A stretch of 64,000 nucleotides of DNA from Caldilineaceae bacterium (lineage in GTDB: Bacteria; Chloroflexota; Anaerolineae; Caldilineales; Caldilineaceae). Positions 55,085 to 63,745 of this stretch are shown piece after piece. The stretch lies in NCBI GenBank assembly GCA_020846635.1, contig JADLDO010000013.1, positions 1-64,000 of the forward strand, read 5' to 3'. The position numbers were made by a program, and so were the translations under genes. Every line of letters starts with the position of its first letter. Within the stretch, counting starts at the first letter, position 1. The notes below the pieces were generated by a model. That model had not been told where the DNA came from. It saw only the letters and a program-made list of their open reading frames with translations, and did no database searches.

Positions 55085-55116
55085 CCCTCCCGGAAGCTCA
55101 GAAGCTTCCGGGAGGG
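55085..55116. terminator. perfect hairpin between binding protein and ATPase genes
   Basis: 14-bp perfect stem CCCTCCCGGAAGCT/AGCTTCCGGGAGGG, loop CAGA. No T run on either strand. Located between the BMP lipoprotein stop and the ATPase start in the same operon. It may reduce read-through or protect the upstream mRNA end, so that the binding protein is made in excess. Its sequence resembles the terminator at 5750. Confidence 0.6.
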
Positions 55117-55129
55117 TTGTTCAGTCTAG

Positions 55130-56428
55130 TTACGGCAACTCGGCTTCGGGCGAAATGCCTTCGGCAAGCCAGTTCATACAGAAGGTACATGCCTCGCGCC
55201 CGGTCTGCTCGGCGATGCTTGCATCAATGCCTTCGAGGTCAGACTGGGTTAATGAGACACCAGCGGGGACGATCTCCTCGCCCTTGTTGTTGTTGATGGG
55301 GCCGGTAAAGACATCAAAACGGTTGAACTCACCCGCCAACATTTGATCCAATACCTCGCGCACTTGCGGGATCACCTCTTCGGGCACTGCCGGGGATGGC
55401 TCTTGACCTTCCATAAAGCCCAGCAGCCCCAGCGCGCCGCTGTCTACATCAAAGTAAAGGTCTTCGGGGACAAAGGTGCCGTCGATCATCTGCTGCACCA
55501 TTTGCACATAGAAGGGGCCCCACTCCCAATACGGGGTGGTCAGACAGGTGTCGGGTGCGACATCACAGGAGTTGCGGCTGTCATAGCCGACGCCATAGAC
55601 ACCCAGTTCATCGGCGGCTTGCACCGGCCCGGTGGTGTCTGCGCCGGTAATGACTACGCCCGCGCCCGATTCGATCAACGATTCGGCGGCTTGGCGTTCC
55701 AGATTGGGGTCAAACCAAGTGAAGATCCAGCGAATCTCCATCACACACTCCGGGCAAGTCACACGCATGCCCAGGGCCGCGGCGTTGAAGTGGCGGATGA
55801 CTTCGGGGATGGGGAAGGGGGCGATGTAGCCGATTGTCGTCTTGCCATCGGCTGCGGCACGCGCACCCGCGATCATGCCGACGAGGTACTTCATGCTCTC
55901 CATGCCGCCAAAGAGATTGGCAAAGTTGGTCGCGTTCTTCTTATAGCCGGAGACGTGTACAAAATAGATGTCGGGGAATTCTTCGGCAACGACTGCCGTG
56001 GCGTCCATATAGCCAAAGGAGGTCGTGAAGATGGCATTAAAGCCGGCGCGTGCCAGGTTGCGGATCACGCGTTCGGCATCGGCTCCTTCGGGCACTGTCT
56101 CCAGATAGGCGGTGTGGATGGCGTCGCCCAACTCATTCTCTAGATAGAGGCGGCCTTCGTTGTGGGCATAAGTCCAGCCGCCATCACCGATAGGGCCGAC
56201 GTAGACGAAGGCGATATTGAATTTTCCTTCTTCGATTTCAGGAATTTGAATACTGCTTGCGTCTGCGGCGGGTGCTGCCGCGGCAGGTGCTTCCGTGGCT
56301 TCTGTGCCTGCGGTTTCTGCGGGTGTCTCGGCGACAGTCTGGGCAGGCGTGGCTGTGGGGGCACAGGCGCTCAGTACCAGTGTGCCGACCAACAGCAAAG
56401 GCAGAAATCTCCAAAGTTTTCTAAGCAT
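55130..56428 (-). CDS. BMP-family substrate-binding lipoprotein (purine nucleoside type)
   Basis: 432 aa. A signal peptide with lipobox LSAC (C22) and a Thr/Ala/Glu-rich tether (to about 65) lead to the PnrA/Med/BMP domain: FNIAFVYVGPIGDGGWTYAHNEG, NAIFTTSFGYMDATAVVAEE, YFVHVSGYK, GYIAPFPIPEVIRHFNAAALG, GAGVVITGADTTGPVQAADEL and GVGYDSRN. Captures the ligand for the importer. BMP proteins mostly bind purine nucleosides; riboflavin and others occur too. Four Cys (CPEC, two near the C terminus) are present in the mature part. Confidence 0.92.
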   Translation of the reverse strand: MLRKLWRFLPLLLVGTLVLSACAPTATPAQTVAETPAETAGTEATEAPAAAAPAADASSIQIPEIEEGKFNIAFVYVGPIGDGGWTYAHNEGRLYLENELGDAIHTAYLETVPEGADAERVIRNLARAGFNAIFTTSFGYMDATAVVAEEFPDIYFVHVSGYKKNATNFANLFGGMESMKYLVGMIAGARAAADGKTTIGYIAPFPIPEVIRHFNAAALGMRVTCPECVMEIRWIFTWFDPNLERQAAESLIESGAGVVITGADTTGPVQAADELGVYGVGYDSRNSCDVAPDTCLTTPYWEWGPFYVQMVQQMIDGTFVPEDLYFDVDSGALGLLGFMEGQEPSPAVPEEVIPQVREVLDQMLAGEFNRFDVFTGPINNNKGEEIVPAGVSLTQSDLEGIDASIAEQTGREACTFCMNWLAEGISPEAELP

Positions 56429-56629
56429 ACTCTTCCCTTCGCTCCTATGGGTGGTGATGGATTACTTTGCGTTATGGCACAAAGAATAACACAGATGGGT
56501 TTGGAATAAAATGGCGCGCCCCTGTCGTGACGCCGGAGATGCGCTCACAGATAAAAAAGCCTATGCAACCCCTGGTGATTATGCTAAACTATCGACTATC
56601 ATCAAGCTGCTAACGTAGGCGCTATATAA

Positions 56630-56872
56630 ATGGAACTCGAACCAGAGATCATTGGTGACATCACTGAAATTGAAATCATCGCCGTCAACACTTCAATACG
56701 AGAGTTGTCCAGGTTGAGAGAGAAATATGGTGGCAATTGCTGGCGCAAGCTCAAGGGCATAGCCTACTTGCGAGTAGAGGATGGGAGCATAATGTTGGCA
56801 GAAGTTCACTGGTATGAATGTCATGGCATTGGTCGTCGTGATTTGAAGATCAAACAGCCTTTGGAGGATTAA
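56630..56872 (+). CDS. small hypothetical protein, first of coupled pair
   Basis: 80 aa, unrecognised. Acidic N terminus (EPEIIGDITEIEII), middle RELSRLREKYGGNCWRKLKG, then IAYLRVEDGSIMLAEVHWYE. It looks like a small cytoplasmic alpha/beta protein. The stop shares a base with the ATG of the next gene (TAATG). The region is more AT-rich than neighbours. Similar pairs seem, from memory, common in Cyanobacteria and Chloroflexota genomes near toxin-antitoxin-like units, but I cannot confirm this. Confidence 0.6.
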   Translation: MELEPEIIGDITEIEIIAVNTSIRELSRLREKYGGNCWRKLKGIAYLRVEDGSIMLAEVHWYECHGIGRRDLKIKQPLED

Positions 56873-57105
56873 TGGCTATACAGTATGTGATGTGCATCAA
56901 CAACGCGGGGTATCTGGTGTCCCTTACCTTGCACAAGGTTTACAAGGTCATACCAGATGAAAAGGGTGAAAGGCACGCCATGATTCGCATTGTGGATGAT
57001 ACAGGGGAGGATTATTTGTTTCCGGTCAGCCGTTTCGTTCCTGTTCAGATTCCTGAGGTGGCGGAACAGAGCTTTGACTTGGCAGTTGTGGAATCCACAC
57101 CATAG
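56872..57105 (+). CDS. small hypothetical protein, second of coupled pair
   Basis: 77 aa, probably a small beta-barrel of SH3-like type (YVMCINNAGYLVSLTLHKVYKVIPDE, shortened: NAGYLVSLTLHKVYKV; RIVDDTGEDYLFPVSRFVPV). Such DxGEDYLFPxxxFxPV proteins are frequent small cytoplasmic proteins of unknown role. Its start codon is coupled to the previous stop, so both are made from one message. Convergent with the DUF2723 gene 19 bases on. Confidence 0.62.
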   Translation: MAIQYVMCINNAGYLVSLTLHKVYKVIPDEKGERHAMIRIVDDTGEDYLFPVSRFVPVQIPEVAEQSFDLAVVESTP

Positions 57106-57124
57106 CGATAGCAGCCTGGATAAC

Positions 57125-59167
57125 CTAGCGAATGACCAACGGCAGAATCAGCGGTTGGGCAAGGGGTGCAAGATCCGTGGGTCGATAGAAGTTCACCAGT
57201 AGCCGTATAGTCTCCGGCAGCGGTTCCGTAAGTGGTAAATGATGGCGCACGACTACCTGTTCGCCGGCCTTCCATAGCGAAGTAGGATAGTAGTCGCCCC
57301 CCGGAGCGTGATCGTCTTGGGCAATTTTATTGTCGTTGGCATCAAGCAGTTGCGCGGTGGCGACGTAGTTCTCCCCGAATGGCTCATTGAGTGGCTCATT
57401 CACCTGCCAGTGCAGCGCAAGTTCTGCGCTCTCCCCGTTCACAATCAAGTCATAGCCCAACAACTGCAAGGGGCCGTAGGGCTGGTCTACGACCACGGTC
57501 GGTGGGGTCGCCGCCGGGCCAAGTACCCGCACAAGTGGTGATGCAGCAGGTGCAAGATCAAAGCGTACCTCCAGCCCCGGCATGGGCTTGATGAGGTACA
57601 CAGGCTGGTCGCCCCCCTGCGTCAAGGCTGTCTCCAGCGTTGCGCCGATGTCACTAAAGCGCGCATCGGGTGCAATGCCCGGAAAAAGTCCCGTCATTCC
57701 CATCGCCCGATCTTCGACTTCTTGCAGATAGAAGAGGGGGACGATCTCGTTGCGGTCATTGCTCACTAAGATGGCATTGTCTGTTCGGCCACTATGGCCG
57801 TCATAAGCAGGGGGCGAGGCGGCGAGGATGCCTTCCCACTGCTGGCGCGCGCCATTGCTGTTGGATTGGTCGATCTGCGCTGAGGTGAGCGGCGCGTCAC
57901 GGACGGCCAAGAGCAAAAGCGCTATCCCCACCACCCAACCCACTGGCCCCAAGCCGGCTGAACGTGACACCGGGGGTGCAGCGGCAGTGGATTGCCTTGC
58001 GCGCCAGTCGCCTGTCACCAACCCTGCCAACCCAAAGCCCGCCCATATAGCCCCTACGAGGTAGAGCGGAATATAGTAGACGAGAATGTCACCGATGTTA
58101 TAGTAGAGGTTGAAGATTTGTTGGACAATGACATAGAGCAATGAGGGGATGAGAATTGCATAACGGCGTGTCATCCCCAGCCAAACAAGGCCCGCTGCGA
58201 TCATCGCCAAGCCTACCCAGCCAAAATGATAGTGCCACAGCCAGGCTGCTTGGGGAATTTGCGCCCAGGCGTCGGCGGCACTGCGAAAGCCCGCGTCAAT
58301 CGATTTTCCGCTGATGAAGGCCCAGAAGGAGGCCCAATCATTGCTGTAGAGGGTTAGGACGCCATCGCCCAAACGCTGGTGATACCAGGGGGATGCTTCT
58401 GGCCCGGCGCGCAGCGGAATATAAGCGTAGAGCAACAGCGGCAAGAGGGCCGCGACAAGGGCAGCGCCCCAACTCCCCAACGGGAGCCGTCGCCAGCCCG
58501 AATCTGCCAGGAGCCAATAGAGCAGGAGCGCGGGCAGCCAAAGCAGCGTCAGCGCGTGGTGCGTGAGTGCCAACCCGGAGAGCGCGGCGACGATCAGGAG
58601 TTGCCGCGTGGAGGGTGCGCGCACAAGCGCTTGCGCTGCCAGCAGCAGCGCCAACATGAAGACGGTGTGCAGCGCATAGACCTCGGCGATCAGCGCCTGT
58701 GACCAGTAGGTGAGATTGGCCGCGAGCAAAATGCTGCTGTAGAGGCCGGCCATGCGGCGGCGCGGCGTGGGCAGGGGCGTCCACTGCGCCATGACCAGAT
58801 AGAGCAAGGCTACACCCAGCCCGGCAGTAAGCGCGCTCAAGGCGTTAAGCGCCCAGGCAGGACTAGCGCCTACCAATGCCAGCGTGTGCTGCCAGAGCCA
58901 GCCCAACAGCAGGTAGAAGGGGTAGCCCGTTGGATGGGCCAAGCCTAGCTGCCATGCCGCAAATTGAAATTCGCCGGAGTCCCCCGGCAGCAGACCGGGG
59001 GCGAGTGTACGCAGGTAGAGCGCAAACGAAACCGCGCCGAGGATGGTGGCAATTTGCCGGTCGGTGCGGTCGAGCCGAATCCGTTCGGGGAGCGGATGCG
59101 CTGCGGCGTTTTGCTTTGGCGCATGCGGGGGAGGCTGCAACGGGTCTGGGGCAGATAATTTGACCAC
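57125..59167 (-). CDS. DUF2723 membrane protein (O-mannosyltransferase-like)
   Basis: 680 aa. Residues about 40-380 carry 10-11 transmembrane helices with the DUF2723 signature RTLAPGLLPGDSGEFQFAA and LAHPTGYPFYLLLGWLW; the GDSGEF acidic residues are in the position of the GT-C catalytic loop. The C-terminal 300 residues are extracytoplasmic with a beta-sandwich near the end (GYDLIVNGESAELALHW) and end in PLILPLVIR. A 12-base in-frame duplication (57377-57400) gives NEPLNEPF. GTG 59167, with AGGAAAATC upstream, is my choice; longer frames extend into the promoter region of the divergent gene. Confidence 0.82.
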   Translation of the reverse strand: MVKLSAPDPLQPPPHAPKQNAAAHPLPERIRLDRTDRQIATILGAVSFALYLRTLAPGLLPGDSGEFQFAAWQLGLAHPTGYPFYLLLGWLWQHTLALVGASPAWALNALSALTAGLGVALLYLVMAQWTPLPTPRRRMAGLYSSILLAANLTYWSQALIAEVYALHTVFMLALLLAAQALVRAPSTRQLLIVAALSGLALTHHALTLLWLPALLLYWLLADSGWRRLPLGSWGAALVAALLPLLLYAYIPLRAGPEASPWYHQRLGDGVLTLYSNDWASFWAFISGKSIDAGFRSAADAWAQIPQAAWLWHYHFGWVGLAMIAAGLVWLGMTRRYAILIPSLLYVIVQQIFNLYYNIGDILVYYIPLYLVGAIWAGFGLAGLVTGDWRARQSTAAAPPVSRSAGLGPVGWVVGIALLLLAVRDAPLTSAQIDQSNSNGARQQWEGILAASPPAYDGHSGRTDNAILVSNDRNEIVPLFYLQEVEDRAMGMTGLFPGIAPDARFSDIGATLETALTQGGDQPVYLIKPMPGLEVRFDLAPAASPLVRVLGPAATPPTVVVDQPYGPLQLLGYDLIVNGESAELALHWQVNEPLNEPFGENYVATAQLLDANDNKIAQDDHAPGGDYYPTSLWKAGEQVVVRHHLPLTEPLPETIRLLVNFYRPTDLAPLAQPLILPLVIR

Positions 59168-59308
59168 GACTATGATTTTCCTGATAATGACCTGATTGTG
59201 GGCCTCAATCCTCACCGATTGTACTGATGGTTGTCGTGATTGATGGCAGGACGAGATGATTTTTTTCTGGTGCAGCACCCAGGCTGTGCCCAGGCAGAAT
59301 GGAACAAC

Positions 59309-60085
59309 ATGCAGCGGGCTTGGTCGGGTGCGGTACTGATGATTGTACCCACCTATAACGAACGGGAGAATTTGCGCGCATTGGTGAGCCAGTTGCGCGC
59401 GCTCCCTGGCAATATCCATGTGTTGATTGTTGACGACAACTCGCCCGATGGCACAGGCGCGATGGCGGATGAACTGGCCGCGTCCGATGCGGGTGTGGCT
59501 GTCTTGCACCGTGAGGGCAAGCTAGGGTTGGGTACGGCGTATAAGGCCGGTTTTGCCTATGGTTTGGCGCGCTCCTATCAATATATCTGTACAATGGACG
59601 CCGATTTTAGCCACAATCCTGCCAGCCTGCCCGCGCTGGTCGACAAGGCCGCGGCGGGGGATGACCTGGTGATCGGCAGCCGCTATGTGCCTGGGGGGAA
59701 TGTCGTCGGCTGGCCCGCCGGGCGCAAGTTGATCAGCTTTGTTGCCAATCGACTGGCCCACATCTTTCTCGGCATTACGGCCCGCGACTGCACAGCGGGT
59801 TTTCGCTGCTATCGCCGCACCGTCTTGGAGACGATCCCGCTCGAGAGCATCTTTAGCGGCGGCTACAGCTTTCTAATGGAGATGGCCTTCCTCTGTGAAG
59901 CCGCCGGTTTTCGCATTGGCGAAGTGCCGATCACCTTTGTCAATCGCACGCAGGGGGCCAGCAAGATCAGCAAAGTTGAGATCTACAAGGCGATGTATAC
60001 CCTTGTGCGTCTCCGCACCCGCGCCCTCCCCTGGGATCGCTGGGAAGGCTACTACCAGCGGCGTAAAGCGCGCCCTTCTGGCTGA
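59309..60085 (+). CDS. polyprenol-phosphate mannose synthase (GT2, DPM1-like)
   Basis: 258 aa of the single-domain dolichol-phosphate mannosyltransferase type. [16 protein letters not shown] (about 11-26), [19 protein letters not shown] (D-x-D) and [16 protein letters not shown] are diagnostic, followed by [10 protein letters not shown] and [13 protein letters not shown]. No C-terminal transmembrane domain is present, as in short DPM1 or the catalytic part of Ppm1. It makes polyprenyl-P-mannose for the GT-C enzymes of this region. ATG 59309 is chosen over an upstream in-frame ATG. Confidence 0.88.
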   Translation: MQRAWSGAVLMIVPTYNERENLRALVSQLRALPGNIHVLIVDDNSPDGTGAMADELAASDAGVAVLHREGKLGLGTAYKAGFAYGLARSYQYICTMDADFSHNPASLPALVDKAAAGDDLVIGSRYVPGGNVVGWPAGRKLISFVANRLAHIFLGITARDCTAGFRCYRRTVLETIPLESIFSGGYSFLMEMAFLCEAAGFRIGEVPITFVNRTQGASKISKVEIYKAMYTLVRLRTRALPWDRWEGYYQRRKARPSG

Positions 60086-60110
60086 TTGGCTCTTTCCAAG
60101 ACACCGCCCC

Positions 60111-60239
60111 GCCGGAGGCTAAAGCCGTCCGGCTAGCAAACAACGGCCCCTGAAGGGGACTGGAGATGGGCGTGTCAAGCCCCGTTTAGGGGGCGTTGCT
60201 GTATAGCCGCGCCCAGAGGGTTCCCGTTTTAACCTCCAG
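60111..60239. repeat. long imperfect palindromic repeat, copy 2
   Basis: The left half GGAGGCTAAAGCC..CGGCTAGCAAACAACGGCCCCTGAAGG (shortened in parts) mirrors the right half CCCGTTTAGGGGGCGTTGC..TATAGCC..TTTTAACCTCC. It fills the space between convergent genes and matches the copy at 25639-25752. Confidence 0.65.
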
Positions 60240-60244
60240 CGTTT

Positions 60245-63148
60245 TCACTGCGCCTGTTCCACTTTCACCCAATCCACTGCCGCGGCCAAAGTGCGCCGGT
60301 CGCGCACCAGGCTGATGCGTAGGAAGGCGTTGCTTTCGTGCAGCACCCATGCCCCGCTCCCTGGCGCGGCCCCTTGCACACCCACCGCGGCTAAGTAGTT
60401 ACCCTCCATTGCCTCCAGCGTCACCTCAATGCCAAAGCCCTGCAATTGTGTCACGGCTTCGGCTGTCAGATGGCTCCAGGCGTCGCCATAGCTTGCCACC
60501 AGGATCATCTGCCCGGCGGGAAGCGCGGCGAGATAATTCGCCAGCGCGTCGCTTTCGTGGCTGTTGGCGGTTGTGTCAAAGCCCGCTTTGTCAAGTACCT
60601 CACCCGTAGCGGGGTCAATCACTGTAACATTGATGCCGCGTCGTCCTGCCGAGCCATCGCTTTGCTCTTCTTCTTCATCAAAGAGCGCAATATAGCCGCC
60701 ATCGGCAAACGCGGTGATGTCGGTATCGATGGGCAATTGGACGCCAGTCGTGCCGATGGCGCGGTCGCCGCCCAGGACTTGACGCGGGATTGCCGCATCG
60801 TCCCAGGTTAATTCCAGCCGGTTGAGCCCATCCGCCAATGCGCTTCCCGGCAGTTGCCAGGCCAGTGTTTGCCATTCTCCCGCGAGTGGCTGCGTCGTGA
60901 GCTGCTCATCGTTGACCCCTAATGTGACGCTCTGTTGGGGGCTGTCTGGATAGAGGTAGGGATGCACCTGCATCGTGACTTCATAGGTCGCAGCCGTATC
61001 AACTTGCCGCAAGGGGATAAAGAGACGGCTTTGGGTGGCAGTAGCCCAGATAGCCGCGGCCTCTCCAGGAATGTGGGTGCGTACCAATGGATCGCCAGGG
61101 CTATCCACCTCAAGCGCATCCCAGCCCTCGCCGCGATAGGGATAGGTGCCAGGTACGCCTAAGTCCAGGGTAAAGGCATCTTCGCCTGCGGGCTGCACAA
61201 CGCGATAGGCTTCAACGCCATCCTGCGCCCAAAAGGGTTCAGCCTCCAGCGGAAGCGTCTCCTTGACAAAGGCCCAACTCTCCTGCCAATGATCCACATA
61301 GGGGGGACGGTTCGGAATGGGCGGAAAGAGCAGCACATAGCCGGTGTTGTAGAGATAGACGAGTTGCTCAGCTTGCGCTTGTGCCTCTGTGACCAAAACC
61401 GGGTCGGGGTCGTCGCCAAACTGGATGTCGCGCATGACCGCAAAGAAGGGGATGCGCTCGAAATAGCCCATTTTGAAATCAGGCGCGCGGCTGATGTTGC
61501 CCCCCAACATCGGTTTGCCGTGGGCAGTTTGGTAATATTGGAGCAGCGTCATTTCCGGGCCAAAGACACCAAAGCTGTTGCGCCAGCCCAGCGGCACTTG
61601 CAGCACACTCACCGGCGCGGGATCGGGGGCGATGGTCTGGTAGACCTCCGGTATGCGCGCGTCGGAGAGGGGCAGGGGCAGCGCTAAATGCTCAAAGAGC
61701 AGCAGCCCGCAGAGCAGCCCGGCAAGCCAAACTTGGGGACGACGAATGAAGTTGACCGTCTCTTGTCCGCGGCGAGTTTGCAGCAGCCACGCCAGCGCAT
61801 AGCCGACCAATACGGCCAATGCCAACATCAGCAGCACGCTGTTGCGGTTGGGGGCGCGGTTGGCCTTGATGATGGGCAGGTAGTGGAGCAGGGCAAAGGG
61901 CAGCGGGAAGGTCGCCTCAACACCATCCAGGTCAAAACGATAGCGCCCGTTGATTTGCAGGAAAGGGCCAAGACAAAAGAGGCCAAAGACCAGCGCTGTC
62001 CACCCCCATAGCTTCACGCGGCGGCGATAGCGGATCAGTGCCAGCAGCGCCAGGGTCATGGCTGTCCAGCCTAAAAAGACGGTGTTGATGTCGCGGAAAC
62101 CTGTCACCCCTGCTTCGAGCGCGCGCAACTGCACCCGGCGCAGTTCCGCCACCAGATCACTGCCCCACAGCGGATGTAGTACCGTAGGTTTGAAGAAGCC
62201 AAACAGGTCCACGCTCAGGGGGATCGCTTCACCCCAGCCCGACAGCGAAAAATCGTTGGTGAGGAACTGGGTGAGGATCGGCACCAGCGCAGGCGACCAG
62301 ATGACAACGGCTGCCACTGCTGCCAGGACCAGCGCCAACGCGATGCTGAGCAGGCTAGGACGGGGCGCGCCGCTTGGCTGGCTGCGCCGTGAGGTCAGGA
62401 TCACAAGCAGCACAATGACCGTAAAGATGGCGAGAAAGAGCGCCGTGATCATCTCTGCCAACCCGTTCAGGGCCATAAAGAGTCCCGCCCACAGGGCCGC
62501 TTGGCGACGGCGGCGCGGGCTTAAGCCGCCATCCAATGCGCGCAGCAGCGCCAGGGCATAGAAGGGGATCCACTGCGTTGTCACCATGTCATAATGGCCG
62601 AGCGTGGCATAGATGGCGCGGTTGGAGCCAAAGGCATAGAGCAGCCCCGCGCCAAACGCTGCCAACAGGCTCGCGCCAGGGGTAAGGCAGGACAAGCCCG
62701 ATCCACTTGGCCCCAACAGATAGCGCACAAGCAAAAAGACGCCATAGCTGCTGAGGATGGTGCTGATCACCAGCGCCAGGTTGGATCCAAAGGGCAGGTT
62801 GACTGCCAGCATCGCCGGTTGGGCCAGCAGCGCATGGAAGAAATTATAGGTGTAGAGGATCAGGTCGATGCCCAACGGATACCAGATCAACTCTGTGTGC
62901 AGCGGGCTGGAGAGTTGGTCAACCAGGGCATGTTTGAAGTACCAGATGTTCCACAGGAAGGTGGATTCGTCAAAGGCCCATTGGGCGACGCCAGGGACAT
63001 GGGTCGTAAAGTGGCGCACCAGCGGCCAAGTCAGCAGCAGGGTGAGCGCCGTATAGAGGCCAAGAATAGTGAGATGGCGGCGCAAGGGTGAACGCACTGA
63101 TGGTGATAAGGGCGGTGATAAAGAGGGTGAGGATTGGGATAGCTTCAT
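60245..63148 (-). CDS. GT-C-like membrane protein with C-terminal ILEI domain
   Basis: 967 aa. Residues about 25-500 have 11-12 transmembrane helices with a long first loop ([18 protein letters not shown]), GT-C-like. An extracytoplasmic region follows (500-790), then a C-terminal domain at about 800-955 with the pattern of the interleukin-like EMT inducer (ILEI/PANDER) fold: [59 protein letters not shown] domains occur in POMGnT1 and FAM3 proteins and bind carbohydrate in POMGnT1. Start ATG 63148; a TTG at 63154 is also in frame. Confidence 0.75.
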   Translation of the reverse strand: MKLSQSSPSLSPPLSPSVRSPLRRHLTILGLYTALTLLLTWPLVRHFTTHVPGVAQWAFDESTFLWNIWYFKHALVDQLSSPLHTELIWYPLGIDLILYTYNFFHALLAQPAMLAVNLPFGSNLALVISTILSSYGVFLLVRYLLGPSGSGLSCLTPGASLLAAFGAGLLYAFGSNRAIYATLGHYDMVTTQWIPFYALALLRALDGGLSPRRRRQAALWAGLFMALNGLAEMITALFLAIFTVIVLLVILTSRRSQPSGAPRPSLLSIALALVLAAVAAVVIWSPALVPILTQFLTNDFSLSGWGEAIPLSVDLFGFFKPTVLHPLWGSDLVAELRRVQLRALEAGVTGFRDINTVFLGWTAMTLALLALIRYRRRVKLWGWTALVFGLFCLGPFLQINGRYRFDLDGVEATFPLPFALLHYLPIIKANRAPNRNSVLLMLALAVLVGYALAWLLQTRRGQETVNFIRRPQVWLAGLLCGLLLFEHLALPLPLSDARIPEVYQTIAPDPAPVSVLQVPLGWRNSFGVFGPEMTLLQYYQTAHGKPMLGGNISRAPDFKMGYFERIPFFAVMRDIQFGDDPDPVLVTEAQAQAEQLVYLYNTGYVLLFPPIPNRPPYVDHWQESWAFVKETLPLEAEPFWAQDGVEAYRVVQPAGEDAFTLDLGVPGTYPYRGEGWDALEVDSPGDPLVRTHIPGEAAAIWATATQSRLFIPLRQVDTAATYEVTMQVHPYLYPDSPQQSVTLGVNDEQLTTQPLAGEWQTLAWQLPGSALADGLNRLELTWDDAAIPRQVLGGDRAIGTTGVQLPIDTDITAFADGGYIALFDEEEEQSDGSAGRRGINVTVIDPATGEVLDKAGFDTTANSHESDALANYLAALPAGQMILVASYGDAWSHLTAEAVTQLQGFGIEVTLEAMEGNYLAAVGVQGAAPGSGAWVLHESNAFLRISLVRDRRTLAAAVDWVKVEQAQ

Positions 63149-63326
63149 CGACAAATTTGACTCGTTGTATACCGGATTACGCCGCTCTGTCTTGCTCTTG
63201 ATTCAAGGTTACTGATGGCGCGGCCATGCGGCGACAGTGTATCATAGCTTGAGGAGGATGCAGGAAAGGAAGGGGGTCGAGTGGCTGAGAGTCGCCCGTT
63301 CGACACTTTTTCAGTTAGGCCGGTGC

Positions 63327-63353
63327 TTGACTGTATCATCTATAATGAGTCAA
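63327..63353. promoter_or_regulatory. inverted repeat around a TATAAT box
   Basis: TTGACT (63327-63332) and AGTCAA (63348-63353) are inverted copies around 15 bases with TATAAT at 63341-63346. It is about 75 bases before the MNT start, the place for an autoregulatory operator of a toxin-antitoxin operon. No good -35 at standard spacing was found. Confidence 0.4.
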
Positions 63354-63385
63354 ACTAGTCGCAAAACGAAGCGAGTGATTTCTCC

Positions 63386-63413
63386 ATAGCGTGAAATATA
63401 TAGCGTGGAATAT
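63386..63413. repeat. 14-bp tandem repeat upstream of MNT gene
   Basis: ATAGCGTGAAATAT (63386-63399) is followed directly by ATAGCGTGGAATAT (63400-63413), one mismatch. It lies 14 bases before the GTG start, beside the ribosome site GAGGAG. A candidate binding site for self-regulation. Confidence 0.45.
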
Positions 63414-63427
63414 GAGGAGATGCGATC

Positions 63428-63745
63428 GTGGCAACATCGCTTAAGTTAGCGGTTCCTACTGACAAGATTGCGGAGTTCTGCCAACGCTGGCGCGTCCAAG
63501 AGTTTTCACTCTTTGGCTCTATTCTTGGCGAACGCTTCCGATCAGACAGCGATGTAGACGTACTCGTCAAGTTCGTACCGGGTGTTATCTACACTTTTGG
63601 ACAATTCGACGAGATGCAAGAGGAGTTAGAGGCAATCTTCGGACGTTCTGTTGATCTGATTGACAAACAGGCAGTGCTAGAAAGCCCTAATTATATTCGT
63701 CGCCGCGATATACTGGGTTCAGCCCAGGTGATTTATGCGCAGTGA
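63428..63745 (+). CDS. mntA: MNT-domain nucleotidyltransferase (antitoxin)
   Basis: 105 aa, the minimal nucleotidyltransferase fold: LFGSILGERFRSDSDVDVLV carries GSxxx and the two metal-binding Asp of D-x-D. In the MNT/HEPN pairs the antitoxin adenylylates (in the best-studied case) the HepT toxin and blocks it. GTG start with GAGGAG 8 bases before. It overlaps the HepT gene by 11 bases. Motif intact, so probably active. Confidence 0.88.
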   Translation: MATSLKLAVPTDKIAEFCQRWRVQEFSLFGSILGERFRSDSDVDVLVKFVPGVIYTFGQFDEMQEELEAIFGRSVDLIDKQAVLESPNYIRRRDILGSAQVIYAQ

